Source of the DNA: Alphaproteobacteria bacterium
Lineage (GTDB): Bacteria > Pseudomonadota > Alphaproteobacteria > Rhizobiales > Rhizobiaceae
DNA length: 48,073 nucleotides
Direction: 5' to 3'
Assembly: GCA_024280375.1 (NCBI GenBank)
Contig: JAJRQF010000018.1
Span: 1 to 48,073 of the forward strand
Part shown: positions 24,025 through 33,300 of the stretch, one piece after another
Layout of the letters: the number at the start of each line of letters is the position of its first letter
Numbering within the stretch: position 1 is the stretch's first letter
The notes under the pieces: model-generated
What the model was told of the DNA's origin: nothing
The model's input: only the letters and a program-made list of their open reading frames with translations
The model's database searches: none
Position numbers and translations under genes: made by a program

Positions 24025-24978
24025 TTACATCTGGTCAGCGGTCAGTTCAAAACCGGCTTCCTTGTAATATTTAACAGCGCCCGGGTGAATCTTCGCCTTG
24101 ATATTGGCCATCAGGCCTTTATCAACCGCGTTCCACCATGCTGCACCCTTGCCCATATCGGCCTTTTGCTGCCAATAGGTTTTTGTCAGCGCATAGGCCG
24201 TATCATCATCCATCTGGGTGGTTGTGTAGGCAACAACCGGTAGTGAGGTGGTGGTAATATCGGCTTTCTGGCCGGCATAGGTGCCCGCAGGAATTGTAAT
24301 TCTGGTGCGTTTTGAAATTTTGATCTGCTCATCAGTAAGCGAGATTACCGTCACACCGGTTCCAGCCGCCGCCTCAATCACATTCGGTGCAGGATAAGAG
24401 CCTGCGGTCACAAATCCGTCGATCTGGCCATTTTTCAGCGCAGGGCCGGCATTTGATAATTCAACTTCAGCCAAAGTTACTTTGCCTTCAAGGCCAAATT
24501 TCTTCAGATATTTTGCACCTTCACGCGCACCAAAAGAGCCCTTACCTAAAAGGATGGTCTTGCCTTCCATACCGGCAAAGTCTGTTACCCCGGATTTGCT
24601 GCTCATGACAAAATGCATGGTGAGAGAGGGGATTGGAAACAACGCCCGAATTTCATCGAATTTCGGATTGGTCTTATCCTTGAACATGGCCTTGCCACCC
24701 TTTGCCAAACGCACCAGTACCGGCGGTGTGGTAAAGACATAATTGCCCGGGCGAACAGCGGATTCCATCACATTTTGTACAGAGCCCTGACTTTCCTCCA
24801 CCGTTACAATGATATTGCCATCGGAACCGGCTTTCATTGCCTCGGCAATTTGTACAGCCATCTGGTAATATGAAGATGTGGTTTTAGCTGATTTATAGGT
24901 AATGCGTGTTTCAGCCTGCGCGCCAATAGCAATCACAGCACCAAGACCAGCCAGGCCAAGTGTGGATAATAGTTTCAT
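24025..24978 (-). CDS. TAXI-family TRAP transporter solute receptor
   Basis: The 317-residue protein has a signal peptide (MKLLSTLGLAGLGAVIAIGA, then QAETRITY) and the TAXI receptor fold: YQMAVQIAEAMKAG, GSVQNVMESAVRPGNYVF, GMEGKTILLGKGSFGAREGAKYLKK-like segment, and LKNGQIDGFVTAGSYPAPNVIEAA. It captures the ligand in the periplasm for the fused permease. The ATG at 24978 is chosen because GGGAGAAG lies three bases upstream; the in-frame ATG at 25014 adds 12 residues with no signal character. Known TAXI ligands include glutamate and other carboxylates; this one is unknown. It is the first gene of the receptor-permease-kinase unit. Confidence 0.92.
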   Translation of the reverse strand: MKLLSTLGLAGLGAVIAIGAQAETRITYKSAKTTSSYYQMAVQIAEAMKAGSDGNIIVTVEESQGSVQNVMESAVRPGNYVFTTPPVLVRLAKGGKAMFKDKTNPKFDEIRALFPIPSLTMHFVMSSKSGVTDFAGMEGKTILLGKGSFGAREGAKYLKKFGLEGKVTLAEVELSNAGPALKNGQIDGFVTAGSYPAPNVIEAAAGTGVTVISLTDEQIKISKRTRITIPAGTYAGQKADITTTSLPVVAYTTTQMDDDTAYALTKTYWQQKADMGKGAAWWNAVDKGLMANIKAKIHPGAVKYYKEAGFELTADQM

Positions 24979-25242
24979 GTTCTTCTCCCAATTTTTCAAA
25001 TTATTATAAATCATCTTACAGGTATATTTTACGGCTTGTCCAGAAAGGTAAGCATCATTGACCTTTCACCGCAATCTTCAATCAACGCCTGCATAACAGC
25101 TGAATTGGGCGATCACTGGACTCACCGCACAAATCAGGCTAAAAAGGTATTATTTCCTTGAAGCTGAATTTGTTCCTGTCTGAAAAATTCGGGATAAACG
25201 GCCAAAATTGAATTATTTGGCTGAATTTGGAGTATCATTCTA

Positions 25243-25890
25243 ATGCTCACACATGAGAGGGTTTGGTCGGCAATAGACACCGTGGCCAGAAGAAGCGAAT
25301 TGACCACATCCGGTCTGGCGCGACTTGCAGGGCTTGATCCAACCACATTCAACAAATCCAAACGCAGCGCTGCAGATGGCCGTGCGCGTTGGCCCTCGAC
25401 CGAATCGCTGTCAAAAATCATCGAGGCAACCGGCATAACGCTGGAGGGCTTTACCTCCATTTTGATGGAAAACTCATTTGGTTTAAACGACCCTCTGCCC
25501 AATGTTCAACCGGTGCCGTTGATCGGTTTTGCCCAGGCTGGTGCCGGTGGGTTTTTCGACGATGGCGGCTTTCCGGTCGGCCAGGGCTGGGATGAGGTAC
25601 ACCTACCTTCGCAGGACGATGATTCCGTCTACGCGCTGGAGATTGCGGGCGAGTCCATGATGCCGCTTTACCGCGATGGCGACATTATCATTGTATCGCC
25701 CAATTCGGCTGTTCGTCGTGGCGACCGGGTTGTCGTGCGCTCAAAGGAGGGCGAGGTCATGGCTAAAATCCTGCAAAGGAAAACCGCAAAAAGCATCGAG
25801 CTTTTATCGGTTAATCCCGAGCATGATAATATCACCTTCGACATCAGGGAACTTGAATGGATTGCCCGCATCATCTGGGCCAGCCAATAA
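25243..25890 (+). CDS. HTH transcriptional regulator with S24 (LexA/CI-like) domain
   Basis: The 215-residue protein has an N-terminal XRE-type helix-turn-helix (LTTSGLARLAGLDPTTFNKSKR) and a C-terminal S24 peptidase domain. The nucleophile Ser is in GESMMPLYRDGD and the general-base Lys in GEVMAKIL. An Ala-Gly pair in GFAQAGAGGFFDDGGFP is a candidate self-cleavage site. Such proteins are repressors that may cleave themselves on DNA damage, but no prophage is near and this type is common as a chromosomal regulator in Hyphomicrobiales. GGAG lies ten bases before the ATG. CCAAA-n9-TTTGG at about 25202-25220 could be its own operator. An SNase-like gene follows after 33 bases. Confidence 0.85.
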   Translation: MLTHERVWSAIDTVARRSELTTSGLARLAGLDPTTFNKSKRSAADGRARWPSTESLSKIIEATGITLEGFTSILMENSFGLNDPLPNVQPVPLIGFAQAGAGGFFDDGGFPVGQGWDEVHLPSQDDDSVYALEIAGESMMPLYRDGDIIIVSPNSAVRRGDRVVVRSKEGEVMAKILQRKTAKSIELLSVNPEHDNITFDIRELEWIARIIWASQ

Positions 25891-25923
25891 TCGGAAACCA
25901 TCGACATTTCTATTCCCGTCAAA

Positions 25924-26526
25924 ATGATCACTTTTGCTGTCACAATTGGCTTAGTATTAGTGGCTGCAATTGTGATTGGACTTAGTCCAAATTCGAATAG
26001 CCCCTCGATTACGCCAGACCCAATTCCCCCAACGCCTCAGTCCATACCAGAAATTGAGAATTTCAAACACGATGCCCGGCGCATAGGCGGCACTGCATTT
26101 CCAGCACCGAAGATAGAGCAGGCTAAAATTGCCCGCGAACCGGCCGACCGGTCATCCACCTATCTCAACCCGGCACCAAAACCTAAGGATAACCAGCCGA
26201 CATTCCTCATGCACCGCCCGCTGATTGAAAACATCACTACGATCACCTCAGACAATAGAACCATCACCCTTGCAGGTATTGCACCTTTACCAATCGACAC
26301 CAGCTGCAAACTCAACGGTAAAACCAGACCCTGCGGGCGTTTGGCACGAACAGCACTGCGCGCCCTTATTCGCGGCCGCACTCTAAAATGCGATAAAATT
26401 AGTCAGCTAACTAATAAAAACCTTACAACCACTTCCTGCAAAATTGGCAAAATTGATCTGGCAAATTGGTTGATTAAGCAAGGCTGGACAACATCACTTG
26501 AACGCTCACAGGCTCAAACGAAGTAG
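25924..26526 (+). CDS. Membrane-anchored SNase-like (thermonuclease family) protein
   Basis: The 200-residue protein starts with a hydrophobic anchor (residues 3-20), then a Pro-rich low-complexity region to about residue 95, and a C-terminal OB-fold resembling staphylococcal nuclease: TITLAGIAPLPIDTSCK, PCGRLARTALRALIRGRTLKC and a final ANWLIKQGWTTS. Four Cys in the domain could pair. The acidic calcium and catalytic residues of true thermonucleases are not evident, so it may be a non-catalytic extracytoplasmic member. It lies 33 bases after the S24 regulator, and its 3' end overlaps the convergent lpxK by 21 bases. I cannot assign a role. Confidence 0.65.
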   Translation: MITFAVTIGLVLVAAIVIGLSPNSNSPSITPDPIPPTPQSIPEIENFKHDARRIGGTAFPAPKIEQAKIAREPADRSSTYLNPAPKPKDNQPTFLMHRPLIENITTITSDNRTITLAGIAPLPIDTSCKLNGKTRPCGRLARTALRALIRGRTLKCDKISQLTNKNLTTTSCKIGKIDLANWLIKQGWTTSLERSQAQTK

Positions 26527-27531
26527 CTTTGCCTGACGAACTGTTTCTTCAATAATGGACTCTAATATCCGTTCATTTTCAAAAACCAACTCAATCTCGA
26601 AAACATCCGCCTCCTGATAAAGTCTGTCTTGAACCCGGCCAAGACCGCGCAGACGAGCGGCATCCTTCGAGGTTGTTACAATCTCCAGGCCTTTAACTTT
26701 GGCCAATTGTAAAATCTCTTCCATTTCTTCAGACGTTAAAGAATGATGATCGCCAAAACTCCGGCGCTCAACGATTTGAACACCTACCTCTTCCAGCGAA
26801 TTATAAAATTTTATCGGATCAGCAATACCGGCAAAAGCAAGCACCTTGCGACCCTTCCATCGGCGCACTTTTACCGGCTTTATAATCGCCTCATAAATCG
26901 GCTTGGCCCGCCGGGCAGCAGCTCGAATGAGCTTGTCGGCACCGGTTGCCTTGCCAATACCCAGAACCGCATTGGCAAAGGCCAATTGCGCCCCAAGATT
27001 TGCCCTTAATGGCCCGCCGGGCATGGCAAACCCATTGCCGATACCGCGTCGCGCATCAACGACAACAAGATTATAATCCTTGTTGAGGGCAGGGTTTTGG
27101 AACCCGTCATCCATAATGATAAAGTCGATGTTCTGTGCTTCCAGCATCAAAGCGCCATTAACCCGATCAGGAGATATAACGGTCAAAAAATGCTCCGCCA
27201 GCAGCAAAGGCTCATCACCCACATCATGGGAATTATGTTTATCAAGATCAACAAACGTCGCGGTCGTAATACCGCCGCCATATCCCCGGGTTAAAAATCC
27301 AGGCTTGAGTTTCTTCTTTTTTGCAGCACGCGCAATAGCAATTGCCGTAGGGGTTTTACCCGCACCCCCGGCAATAAAATTACCAATACAAAGAACCGGA
27401 ACCTTGGATATATGCCGAGGTTTTTTGCCCATGCGCCACCCGGTAACCGAGCCATAGATCCATGAAATTGGTGAAAGCAGATAGGCCATACCACCCGGCC
27501 TTTTCCACCAGAATGGTGGGGCCTCATGCAT
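26506..27531 (-). CDS. lpxK: Tetraacyldisaccharide 4'-kinase LpxK
   Basis: The 341-residue enzyme phosphorylates the 4' position of the lipid A precursor using ATP at the inner membrane. It has the P-loop GNFIAGGAGKTPTAIAIA near residue 50, the family motif LTRGYGGG, DEPLLLAE, and the DDGFQNPALNKDYNLVVVDA segment. An N-terminal hydrophobic stretch (GGMAYLLSPISWIYGSV) serves as membrane anchor. Its start overlaps the waaA stop by eight bases, showing tight coupling of two lipid A/Kdo steps. The 3' end overlaps the SNase-like gene on the other strand. Confidence 0.95.
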   Translation of the reverse strand: MHEAPPFWWKRPGGMAYLLSPISWIYGSVTGWRMGKKPRHISKVPVLCIGNFIAGGAGKTPTAIAIARAAKKKKLKPGFLTRGYGGGITTATFVDLDKHNSHDVGDEPLLLAEHFLTVISPDRVNGALMLEAQNIDFIIMDDGFQNPALNKDYNLVVVDARRGIGNGFAMPGGPLRANLGAQLAFANAVLGIGKATGADKLIRAAARRAKPIYEAIIKPVKVRRWKGRKVLAFAGIADPIKFYNSLEEVGVQIVERRSFGDHHSLTSEEMEEILQLAKVKGLEIVTTSKDAARLRGLGRVQDRLYQEADVFEIELVFENERILESIIEETVRQAKLLRLSL

Positions 27532-28867
27532 TGGGCTTCCCTTGTTTTTGGGGACGCAAATGAGTGCCCTCCAACCGGGCTTTCATTCTCAAAGGTGTAA
27601 TATAATAGTCCAGTGCACTAAAGGTTTTTTCCAGTGCCCCCCCCATCGCATCCACCGTCTCAAGGGCCGCAACAATCATGCGCTGGCGGTCTGAAGGGTT
27701 TGCCAGCAAATGAGCCACATGTTGAAAAAGCATATCGCCGTCACGCACCAGCCGGGCACCACCTGCTTCAATCAGCGCTTCATAGCTTGATCTAAAATTT
27801 TGCACCTGAGGGCCGGAAAGAATTGCGGTTCCGGTAACAGCTGGTTCCAACGGGTTATGCCCACCTACTGAGGCTAAGGAATTACCGACAAAGGCAATCT
27901 CGCCTGTTGCCAGATAAAGCCCCATTTCTCCAATTGTATCGCCAAGGAAAATATCTGTTTCTGCCAATACCGGCTGATCAAGACTGCGCCGCGCCACTCT
28001 CAGCCCTTTTTTTGACAGCAGCATTAAAATTTCATCACCCCTGGAAGGATGCCGTGGCACAATAACCGTCAAAATATTGGGAATATATTGTCGAAGCTGG
28101 CTATGAACATTGGCCACCAGCGCTTCTTCACCCGGATGGGTGCTGATCGCAATCCAAACCGGACGCGCTCCAATTTGTGCATTGAGCGCGGCCACATCAG
28201 CACTGTTACAAGGTGGCGCACCCGTATCAACCTTCAGGTTTCCAGATACGGTAACCCTTTTGGCACCAAGTTCCTCAAACCGCCCACCATCCACGTCTGA
28301 CTGAGCAACCACATGGGCCATATTTTCAAAAAGCACTTCAGCGAGCTTATAATATTTCCGCCATCGCTTATAGGACCGGTCAGAAAGCCTTGCATTGACC
28401 AAAATCAGCGGAACCCGCATGGCATTCAGTTCCAATATAGTCATCGGCCAAATTTCAGATTCGGCAAAAACCGCTAAATCAGGCTGCCAATGACTGAGAA
28501 ACCTCCGCACCATAGGCTTAATATCCATCGGCACATATTGATGAATAATTCGCGGAGACAATCGCTCGCGCACAATTTCAGCCGACGTCATTGTACCGGT
28601 TGTAAAAACAATATTGATCCCAAGGCTTTCAAGCCGTTGCAACAAAGGCAACACCGCCATTGACTCACCGACACTGGCCGCATGAAACCACACCAAAGGG
28701 CCACTCGGGCGCGGTTTGCTGGCACGGCCAATCCGCTCACCGCGGCGTTCAGGGTCTTCTTTTCCAGCCCTTGCCCGATAGCGCAAAAATGAGCCTGAAA
28801 AGGGCGCCATAATCGCGCCGGCAATCCGGTAGGTGTTCAGAGCAGTACGGGCCCATCTTTCACTCAT
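27524..28867 (-). CDS. waaA: 3-deoxy-D-manno-octulosonic acid transferase
   Basis: The 447-residue glycosyltransferase (KdtA/WaaA) adds Kdo from CMP-Kdo to lipid IVA. It has an N-terminal membrane-proximal segment, the acceptor-domain motif WFHAASVGESMAVLPLL with the catalytic Glu, FTTGTMTSAEIVRERL, AVFAESEIWPMTILE and the C-terminal donor domain motif FVGNSLASVGGHNPLEPA. Length is slightly above the usual 420-430. It lies between a DUF4170 gene (36 bases upstream) and lpxK (8-base overlap). Confidence 0.95.
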   Translation of the reverse strand: MSERWARTALNTYRIAGAIMAPFSGSFLRYRARAGKEDPERRGERIGRASKPRPSGPLVWFHAASVGESMAVLPLLQRLESLGINIVFTTGTMTSAEIVRERLSPRIIHQYVPMDIKPMVRRFLSHWQPDLAVFAESEIWPMTILELNAMRVPLILVNARLSDRSYKRWRKYYKLAEVLFENMAHVVAQSDVDGGRFEELGAKRVTVSGNLKVDTGAPPCNSADVAALNAQIGARPVWIAISTHPGEEALVANVHSQLRQYIPNILTVIVPRHPSRGDEILMLLSKKGLRVARRSLDQPVLAETDIFLGDTIGEMGLYLATGEIAFVGNSLASVGGHNPLEPAVTGTAILSGPQVQNFRSSYEALIEAGGARLVRDGDMLFQHVAHLLANPSDRQRMIVAALETVDAMGGALEKTFSALDYYITPLRMKARLEGTHLRPQKQGKPNA

Positions 28868-28903
28868 CGAATATCAATGCCTCGACTTTCGAAAATCTTC
28901 CAC

Positions 28904-29146
28904 TCAAGCATCCTGTTCTGGATGATCAGGGTCGAGCAATCGATGCATATGAACGATAAAATAGCGCATATGCGCATTATCAACGGTTGAATGGGCCTTT
29001 GCCTGCCAAGCGGTAAACGCAGACTGATAGTCTGGATAGATTCCAACTATATCAACGTCACTCAGGTCACGAAAATCCATCCCGTCGAGGTTTTCCAACT
29101 CTCCACCAAATACCAAATGTAAAAGTTGCTTGGGTTTTTCAGTCAT
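28904..29146 (-). CDS. DUF4170 domain protein
   Basis: The 80-residue protein matches the small alphaproteobacterial DUF4170 family: LLHLVFGGELENL, then DVDIVGIYPDYQSAFTAWQAKAQ-like segment and MRYFIVHMHRLLDP. No signal peptide or transmembrane segment is seen. It sits between the CysQ-type phosphatase gene and waaA, as in many Hyphomicrobiales, which suggests a link to envelope lipid synthesis. Its biochemical role is unknown. Confidence 0.88.
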   Translation of the reverse strand: MTEKPKQLLHLVFGGELENLDGMDFRDLSDVDIVGIYPDYQSAFTAWQAKAHSTVDNAHMRYFIVHMHRLLDPDHPEQDA

Positions 29147-29185
29147 TTATTGCCTCTGTATAGGGTGCGGGGGGTTAATCCCAAA

Positions 29186-29986
29186 TTATCGCGTTTTGCG
29201 GTTTGCCGCAGCAATCATGCTTTTGTGAATCTCCGGTGCGCCTGCAACCAGTATCCCGTGGGTGATTTCCTTACGATTATACCAAATTGCTTCGCCATTT
29301 TGCTCGCTCAAATGCGCGCCTGATTCGGTTAATATAAGGTCTGCCGCCGCAATATCCCAGTCATGACTGTTCGGGCGAGCAAAAGTCCCATCCAGCGCAC
29401 CGGTTGCCACCATTGCCATACGATAGGCCAGCGAAGGTACAAATGGCTGCTTTACGATCTTTTCACCTGTTTGCGCTTCATATTGTGCAATCAATGGATC
29501 GGGCCCGGTAACTCGCTGTGGTGTTGATATATTTTTTGCCAAAATTGGCTCACCGTTCAACAATGCCCCGCCACCGGCAATTGCCGAATAGGTCTCCTCA
29601 AGTGCCGGGCATTCAAGCACCCCGCAAACCGGTTTGCCCTGGCCGATAACCGCCACACTGACACACCATCTATCATTGCCACTGATAAAACCTCTAGTGC
29701 CATCAATCGGATCAATGATGAATACCCGTTCGCACCCAAGCCGTGAAAGATCGTCGGTAGACTCTTCCGAAAGCCAGCCATAATCGGGCCTGGCCTTACG
29801 AAGTATATCACATAGATATTTATCCGCCGCATGATCAGCCTCGCTCACCGGCGAAGAACCTTCCTTCATCCAGACTTTGGGGTTCTTGCCAAAATATTTA
29901 AGCGCAATTTGTCCAGCCTCTCGCGCAGCCTCTAAAATCAAATTCAGATCGTCGCGGTTTGCCTGTTCGCTTGAAGCATCCATCAT
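29186..29986 (-). CDS. cysQ: Inositol monophosphatase family protein, probable 3'(2'),5'-bisphosphate nucleotidase CysQ
   Basis: The 266-residue Mg-dependent phosphatase carries the family motifs in order: SPVSEADHAADKYL, the metal-binding WLSEES, FIIDPIDGTRGFISGNDRWCVSVAV and, near the end, NSHDWDIAAADLILTESGAHLS. DPIDGTRGF is typical of CysQ/BPNT rather than SuhB. CysQ recycles PAP from sulfate assimilation, although other phosphate esters are possible in this lipid A context. A TTG at 30001 is a longer alternative; ATG 29986 lies one base past the pmbA stop and follows GGAA. Confidence 0.88.
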   Translation of the reverse strand: MMDASSEQANRDDLNLILEAAREAGQIALKYFGKNPKVWMKEGSSPVSEADHAADKYLCDILRKARPDYGWLSEESTDDLSRLGCERVFIIDPIDGTRGFISGNDRWCVSVAVIGQGKPVCGVLECPALEETYSAIAGGGALLNGEPILAKNISTPQRVTGPDPLIAQYEAQTGEKIVKQPFVPSLAYRMAMVATGALDGTFARPNSHDWDIAAADLILTESGAHLSEQNGEAIWYNRKEITHGILVAGAPEIHKSMIAAANRKTR

Positions 29987-29987
29987 A

Positions 29988-31334
29988 TCAGGTTCCGGCA
30001 ATGGTCATATCCTCAACGAGCACGCTCGGCGCATTAACACGGTAGCGATAGACCAGATCATCAGCCGGAATAAGCCGCGCAAACATATCGACCAGATTTC
30101 CGGCAATGGTTACTTCACTCACCGGATAGGCCAATTCGCCATTTTCAATCCAGTAACCCGATGCGCCACGAGAATAATCGCCGGAAATCATATTAACCCC
30201 CTGGCCGATCAACTCCGTTACATAGAAACCAGACTTGATGGATTTAATCATATCGTCGGCAGATCGTTCACCCGCCAAAAGCGCCAGATTGGTAGAACCA
30301 GGCGTCGTACCGGCACCACTTCGCCCGGCGCGCCCATTGGTTTCCAACTCAAGTTCATTTGCCGTTGCACTATCCAGCAACCAGCATTGCAATTTGCCAT
30401 TTTCAATCAGGGTTAAGGGTCCGCATTCCACCCCTTCGCCATCAAACGGATGCGAAGCCTGACCGCGCTTGATCAACGGATCATCGACAATTTGAATGGA
30501 ATTGGCAAAAATCTGCTCGCCCATTTTTTCCCGCAGAAAACTGGTTTTGCGCGCAATGGATGACCCATTGATCGCCGATGCCAAATGCCCGACAAGCGTA
30601 TTGGAAACCCGGGGATCGAACATCACCGGTGCGGTGGTGGTTTTAACCTGACGTGGGCCAATCTTTTTAAGCGTTCGTTCTGCTGCAGATTTACCAATAA
30701 CAGACGGTGCCTCCAGATCAGACAAATGAACCTTGCTGTCATAATCATAATCACGCTCCATTGAAGCGCCTTCGCCTGCAACAACGCTGACCGATCTGGA
30801 AAACCGCGACCCGACATATTGACCTTGAAAACCATGGCTGGTGGCCAAAACCATTCCGCCCATGCCCCAACTGGCAGAAGCCCCGCCGGAATTTGTAATA
30901 CCCTCTACCGAAAGGGCAGCATTTTCGCATTCAAGCGCTGCATCTTCCAGCTCTTTCACCCCCGGTACGGTTTCATCCAACATATCAAGATTAGCAAACT
31001 TAGATGCTAAACGATCTTGAGCCGCCAAGCCAACAAACGGGTTTTCCGGCGATACTTTGGCCATCGCTACCGCACGTTCTGCCAATTGGGCCGGATCGCC
31101 CGCACCATTGGCTGAAATGCTCGCCGATTTATTTCCCAAAAAAACCCGAAGTGAAAACTCGTCGCTTTCCGATCGGCCGCTTTCCTCAACCTTGCCCATG
31201 CGAACATCGACACTGAGTGATTGCGAACGCACAACAACCGCGTCGGCTGCATCAGCACCAGCTTTTTTGGCGGCAGCAACAAGAATTGCAGCCTGTTCAA
31301 CAAGCTGGGTGGAATCAAATTGTCTGGAAGTCAT
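29988..31334 (-). CDS. pmbA: PmbA/TldE metalloprotease subunit homologue
   Basis: The 448-residue protein matches PmbA (TldE), the partner of TldD in a heterodimeric protease that trims microcin-type peptides and CcdA. The N-terminal domain includes VRSQSLSVDVRMGKVEESGRS and the C-terminal half has GRAGRSGAGTTPGSTNLAL and GVNMISGDYSRGASGYWIE. No HExxxH zinc motif is present, as expected for the TldE/PmbA subunit; no tldD is in this window. It begins the leftward run pmbA-cysQ-DUF4170-waaA-lpxK, with one base to cysQ. Confidence 0.93.
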   Translation of the reverse strand: MTSRQFDSTQLVEQAAILVAAAKKAGADAADAVVVRSQSLSVDVRMGKVEESGRSESDEFSLRVFLGNKSASISANGAGDPAQLAERAVAMAKVSPENPFVGLAAQDRLASKFANLDMLDETVPGVKELEDAALECENAALSVEGITNSGGASASWGMGGMVLATSHGFQGQYVGSRFSRSVSVVAGEGASMERDYDYDSKVHLSDLEAPSVIGKSAAERTLKKIGPRQVKTTTAPVMFDPRVSNTLVGHLASAINGSSIARKTSFLREKMGEQIFANSIQIVDDPLIKRGQASHPFDGEGVECGPLTLIENGKLQCWLLDSATANELELETNGRAGRSGAGTTPGSTNLALLAGERSADDMIKSIKSGFYVTELIGQGVNMISGDYSRGASGYWIENGELAYPVSEVTIAGNLVDMFARLIPADDLVYRYRVNAPSVLVEDMTIAGT

Positions 31335-31484
31335 TAATTTGGACCTATTTAAGATTAGGTATTAGCGCTACCTTTAAAACATCCGCCACAATTATGGAAC
31401 CATTGAACCAAGATATTATCCAACACCGTAAATATCCACGGTTTCACCAAGTTGAAGGCGACAGATATACACAACCGGCATTCG

Positions 31485-33140
31485 CTAACCCGCGTGCTTT
31501 AACCGGCAATAACAAGATGCCTTAATTTCCACATCCGCCCGTGCCTGCGCCAAATCAAGCCTTTGTTTGATCAATGCTGCCTCAATTTTTTCACCCCGGT
31601 GAACAAGACATTCGTACAGACCATGCAGGCTCCAGATATTATCCGGGTGCTGACAGGCGCGGCGCAATTTTCCATCCAGACCTAAATCAGAACGATAAAC
31701 CGCTTCCGCTTCCTCCATATGGCCCTGCTCTAAAAGCAAGGCGCCAAGCGCATGTCGTGTGGGCTGCATCCAACCCCATGGTTCATCATAGGGCAGAAGG
31801 TCGTCCAACTCGACCGAACGACGCAAATGCGAATAGGCCAACTGATGATTGCCCTTTCGATATTCAAGCTCACCCTCAAGCATCTGTTCGGCCACTTTTA
31901 GAATATCAATGCAGGTATTGTTAAACAGCATCCGGCTTTCAGGAACATTTTCTATGGATGTCAAAAACAACAACCGTTCGGCCTCGGCTAACGACACTTC
32001 ACCGGTCGCCGCATAGGCAACAGTTCTGGTGTAGTGCATCATCGCGGTGGTCACACAATAAAGCGCGCGATCTTCAGGAAACGGTTGATCCAGAATTTCC
32101 TGCCAGCGACCAAACCGAATAAATACATGTTGTTTGATCGGTACAAAACCTTCGAGCCAATCGGCCATCGGCGGTGACCCGGTTTTGAGCAATTCAGCTG
32201 GCAAAGTCTCAACCATTTCCTCAGCCGCCTCAATTGCCGGCCTGTATTGCCCTAAAAACATCGCGCCATAGGCCTTGAAATGATAATTGTGGCAACGATA
32301 GGCCGAATAGAAATTCACCGCCCCGGCATTTTCCAGATACTTACGATCGGCAATAATTGCCTGCGAATTGCGCTCGACAACATTGTGATAATGCCCGCAA
32401 AGCACATCAATATGGGTCGGCATATGCTGCAAATGGCCCGCATCCGGTACAAGATCCATCAATTGATCTCCGGCCTTCAAGGCTTTCTCCGGTGTAGGCG
32501 ACATCTCCATGAGATGAATATATAAATGCAAAAGGCCCGGGTGTTCATTTGCGCCAGCGAGGTTATGAAATGCGGTTTCAAGCACTTCAATGGCTTCCAG
32601 CGTATCCGCCCCTTCTTCGGGCTTACCTGTTTCTAAATCCCACAAAGCCCAGGGCGTGCGGTTCATCGTCGCTTCAACAAACAGGGTGCAAACATCCAGA
32701 TCACCGGGAAATTTCTTATAAACTGCGCGCATGGCATTGGCATAAGCATCATTCCAAGGAGAAAATTCTTTCTCATCAAAACTTTGCGGAAAACGGCTGG
32801 AAAGAGCATTGATCAGGGCAATTTCAACCGGGCTGCAACCATCGAGGTTTTGGCGCGCCTTTTCCGCCTGCTCAAGCGCCAGATCAAGCGAGCAACGCAT
32901 GTCTTCATCATCAAAGGCTTCCCACGGCTTATTGTAATTCGGACCAATCGCATAGGCGATACCCCAATTGGCCATGGCACAATTTTCATCTTCTTTCAGC
33001 GCGTTTTCAAAGCAGATAATCGCCTCCTCATGGTTAAAGCCAAAACACCAGTTCAGCCCACGATTAAACCATACCTCTGCTTTTGATGATGAGGTGGTGA
33101 TTTTTCGGCAATAGACCCCAAGGTCATAATAATCAGCCAT
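31485..33140 (-). CDS. Tetratricopeptide-repeat protein (TTC38-like)
   Basis: This 551-residue cytoplasmic protein is all-helical with dispersed TPR-like units: AEVWFNRGLNWCFGFNHEEAIICF and a terminal ALGALLLEQGHMEEAEAVYR unit are the clearest. Conserved segments such as NWGIAYAIGPNYN, EHPGLLHLYIHLMEMS, AGHLQHMPTHIDV and RCHNYHFKAYGAMFLGQY resemble the TTC38-like group, of unknown biochemical role. Its richness in His, Cys and Trp is notable and could hint at metal or haem binding, but this is speculation. It is transcribed alone, divergent from the VOC gene. Confidence 0.8.
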   Translation of the reverse strand: MADYYDLGVYCRKITTSSSKAEVWFNRGLNWCFGFNHEEAIICFENALKEDENCAMANWGIAYAIGPNYNKPWEAFDDEDMRCSLDLALEQAEKARQNLDGCSPVEIALINALSSRFPQSFDEKEFSPWNDAYANAMRAVYKKFPGDLDVCTLFVEATMNRTPWALWDLETGKPEEGADTLEAIEVLETAFHNLAGANEHPGLLHLYIHLMEMSPTPEKALKAGDQLMDLVPDAGHLQHMPTHIDVLCGHYHNVVERNSQAIIADRKYLENAGAVNFYSAYRCHNYHFKAYGAMFLGQYRPAIEAAEEMVETLPAELLKTGSPPMADWLEGFVPIKQHVFIRFGRWQEILDQPFPEDRALYCVTTAMMHYTRTVAYAATGEVSLAEAERLLFLTSIENVPESRMLFNNTCIDILKVAEQMLEGELEYRKGNHQLAYSHLRRSVELDDLLPYDEPWGWMQPTRHALGALLLEQGHMEEAEAVYRSDLGLDGKLRRACQHPDNIWSLHGLYECLVHRGEKIEAALIKQRLDLAQARADVEIKASCYCRLKHAG

Positions 33141-33300
33141 TCAATTCTCCCGACTTTATATTTTGAAAACCTTATCATTCAGGCCGGGGAATTAGAAGCA
33201 ACAAACATTTCCATAACCGGCCCCTTGCGCGAAGCCTGGCAAAAGCGCAGTGTCGGGAAAATCCCCCATCTCCATTAAACATCAACCGAGCCGTTTAATC

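Noticed and set aside
25243-25890. S24 regulator as evidence of a prophage
   Set aside because: No integrase, structural or lysis genes flank it, and such regulators are common outside phages in this group.
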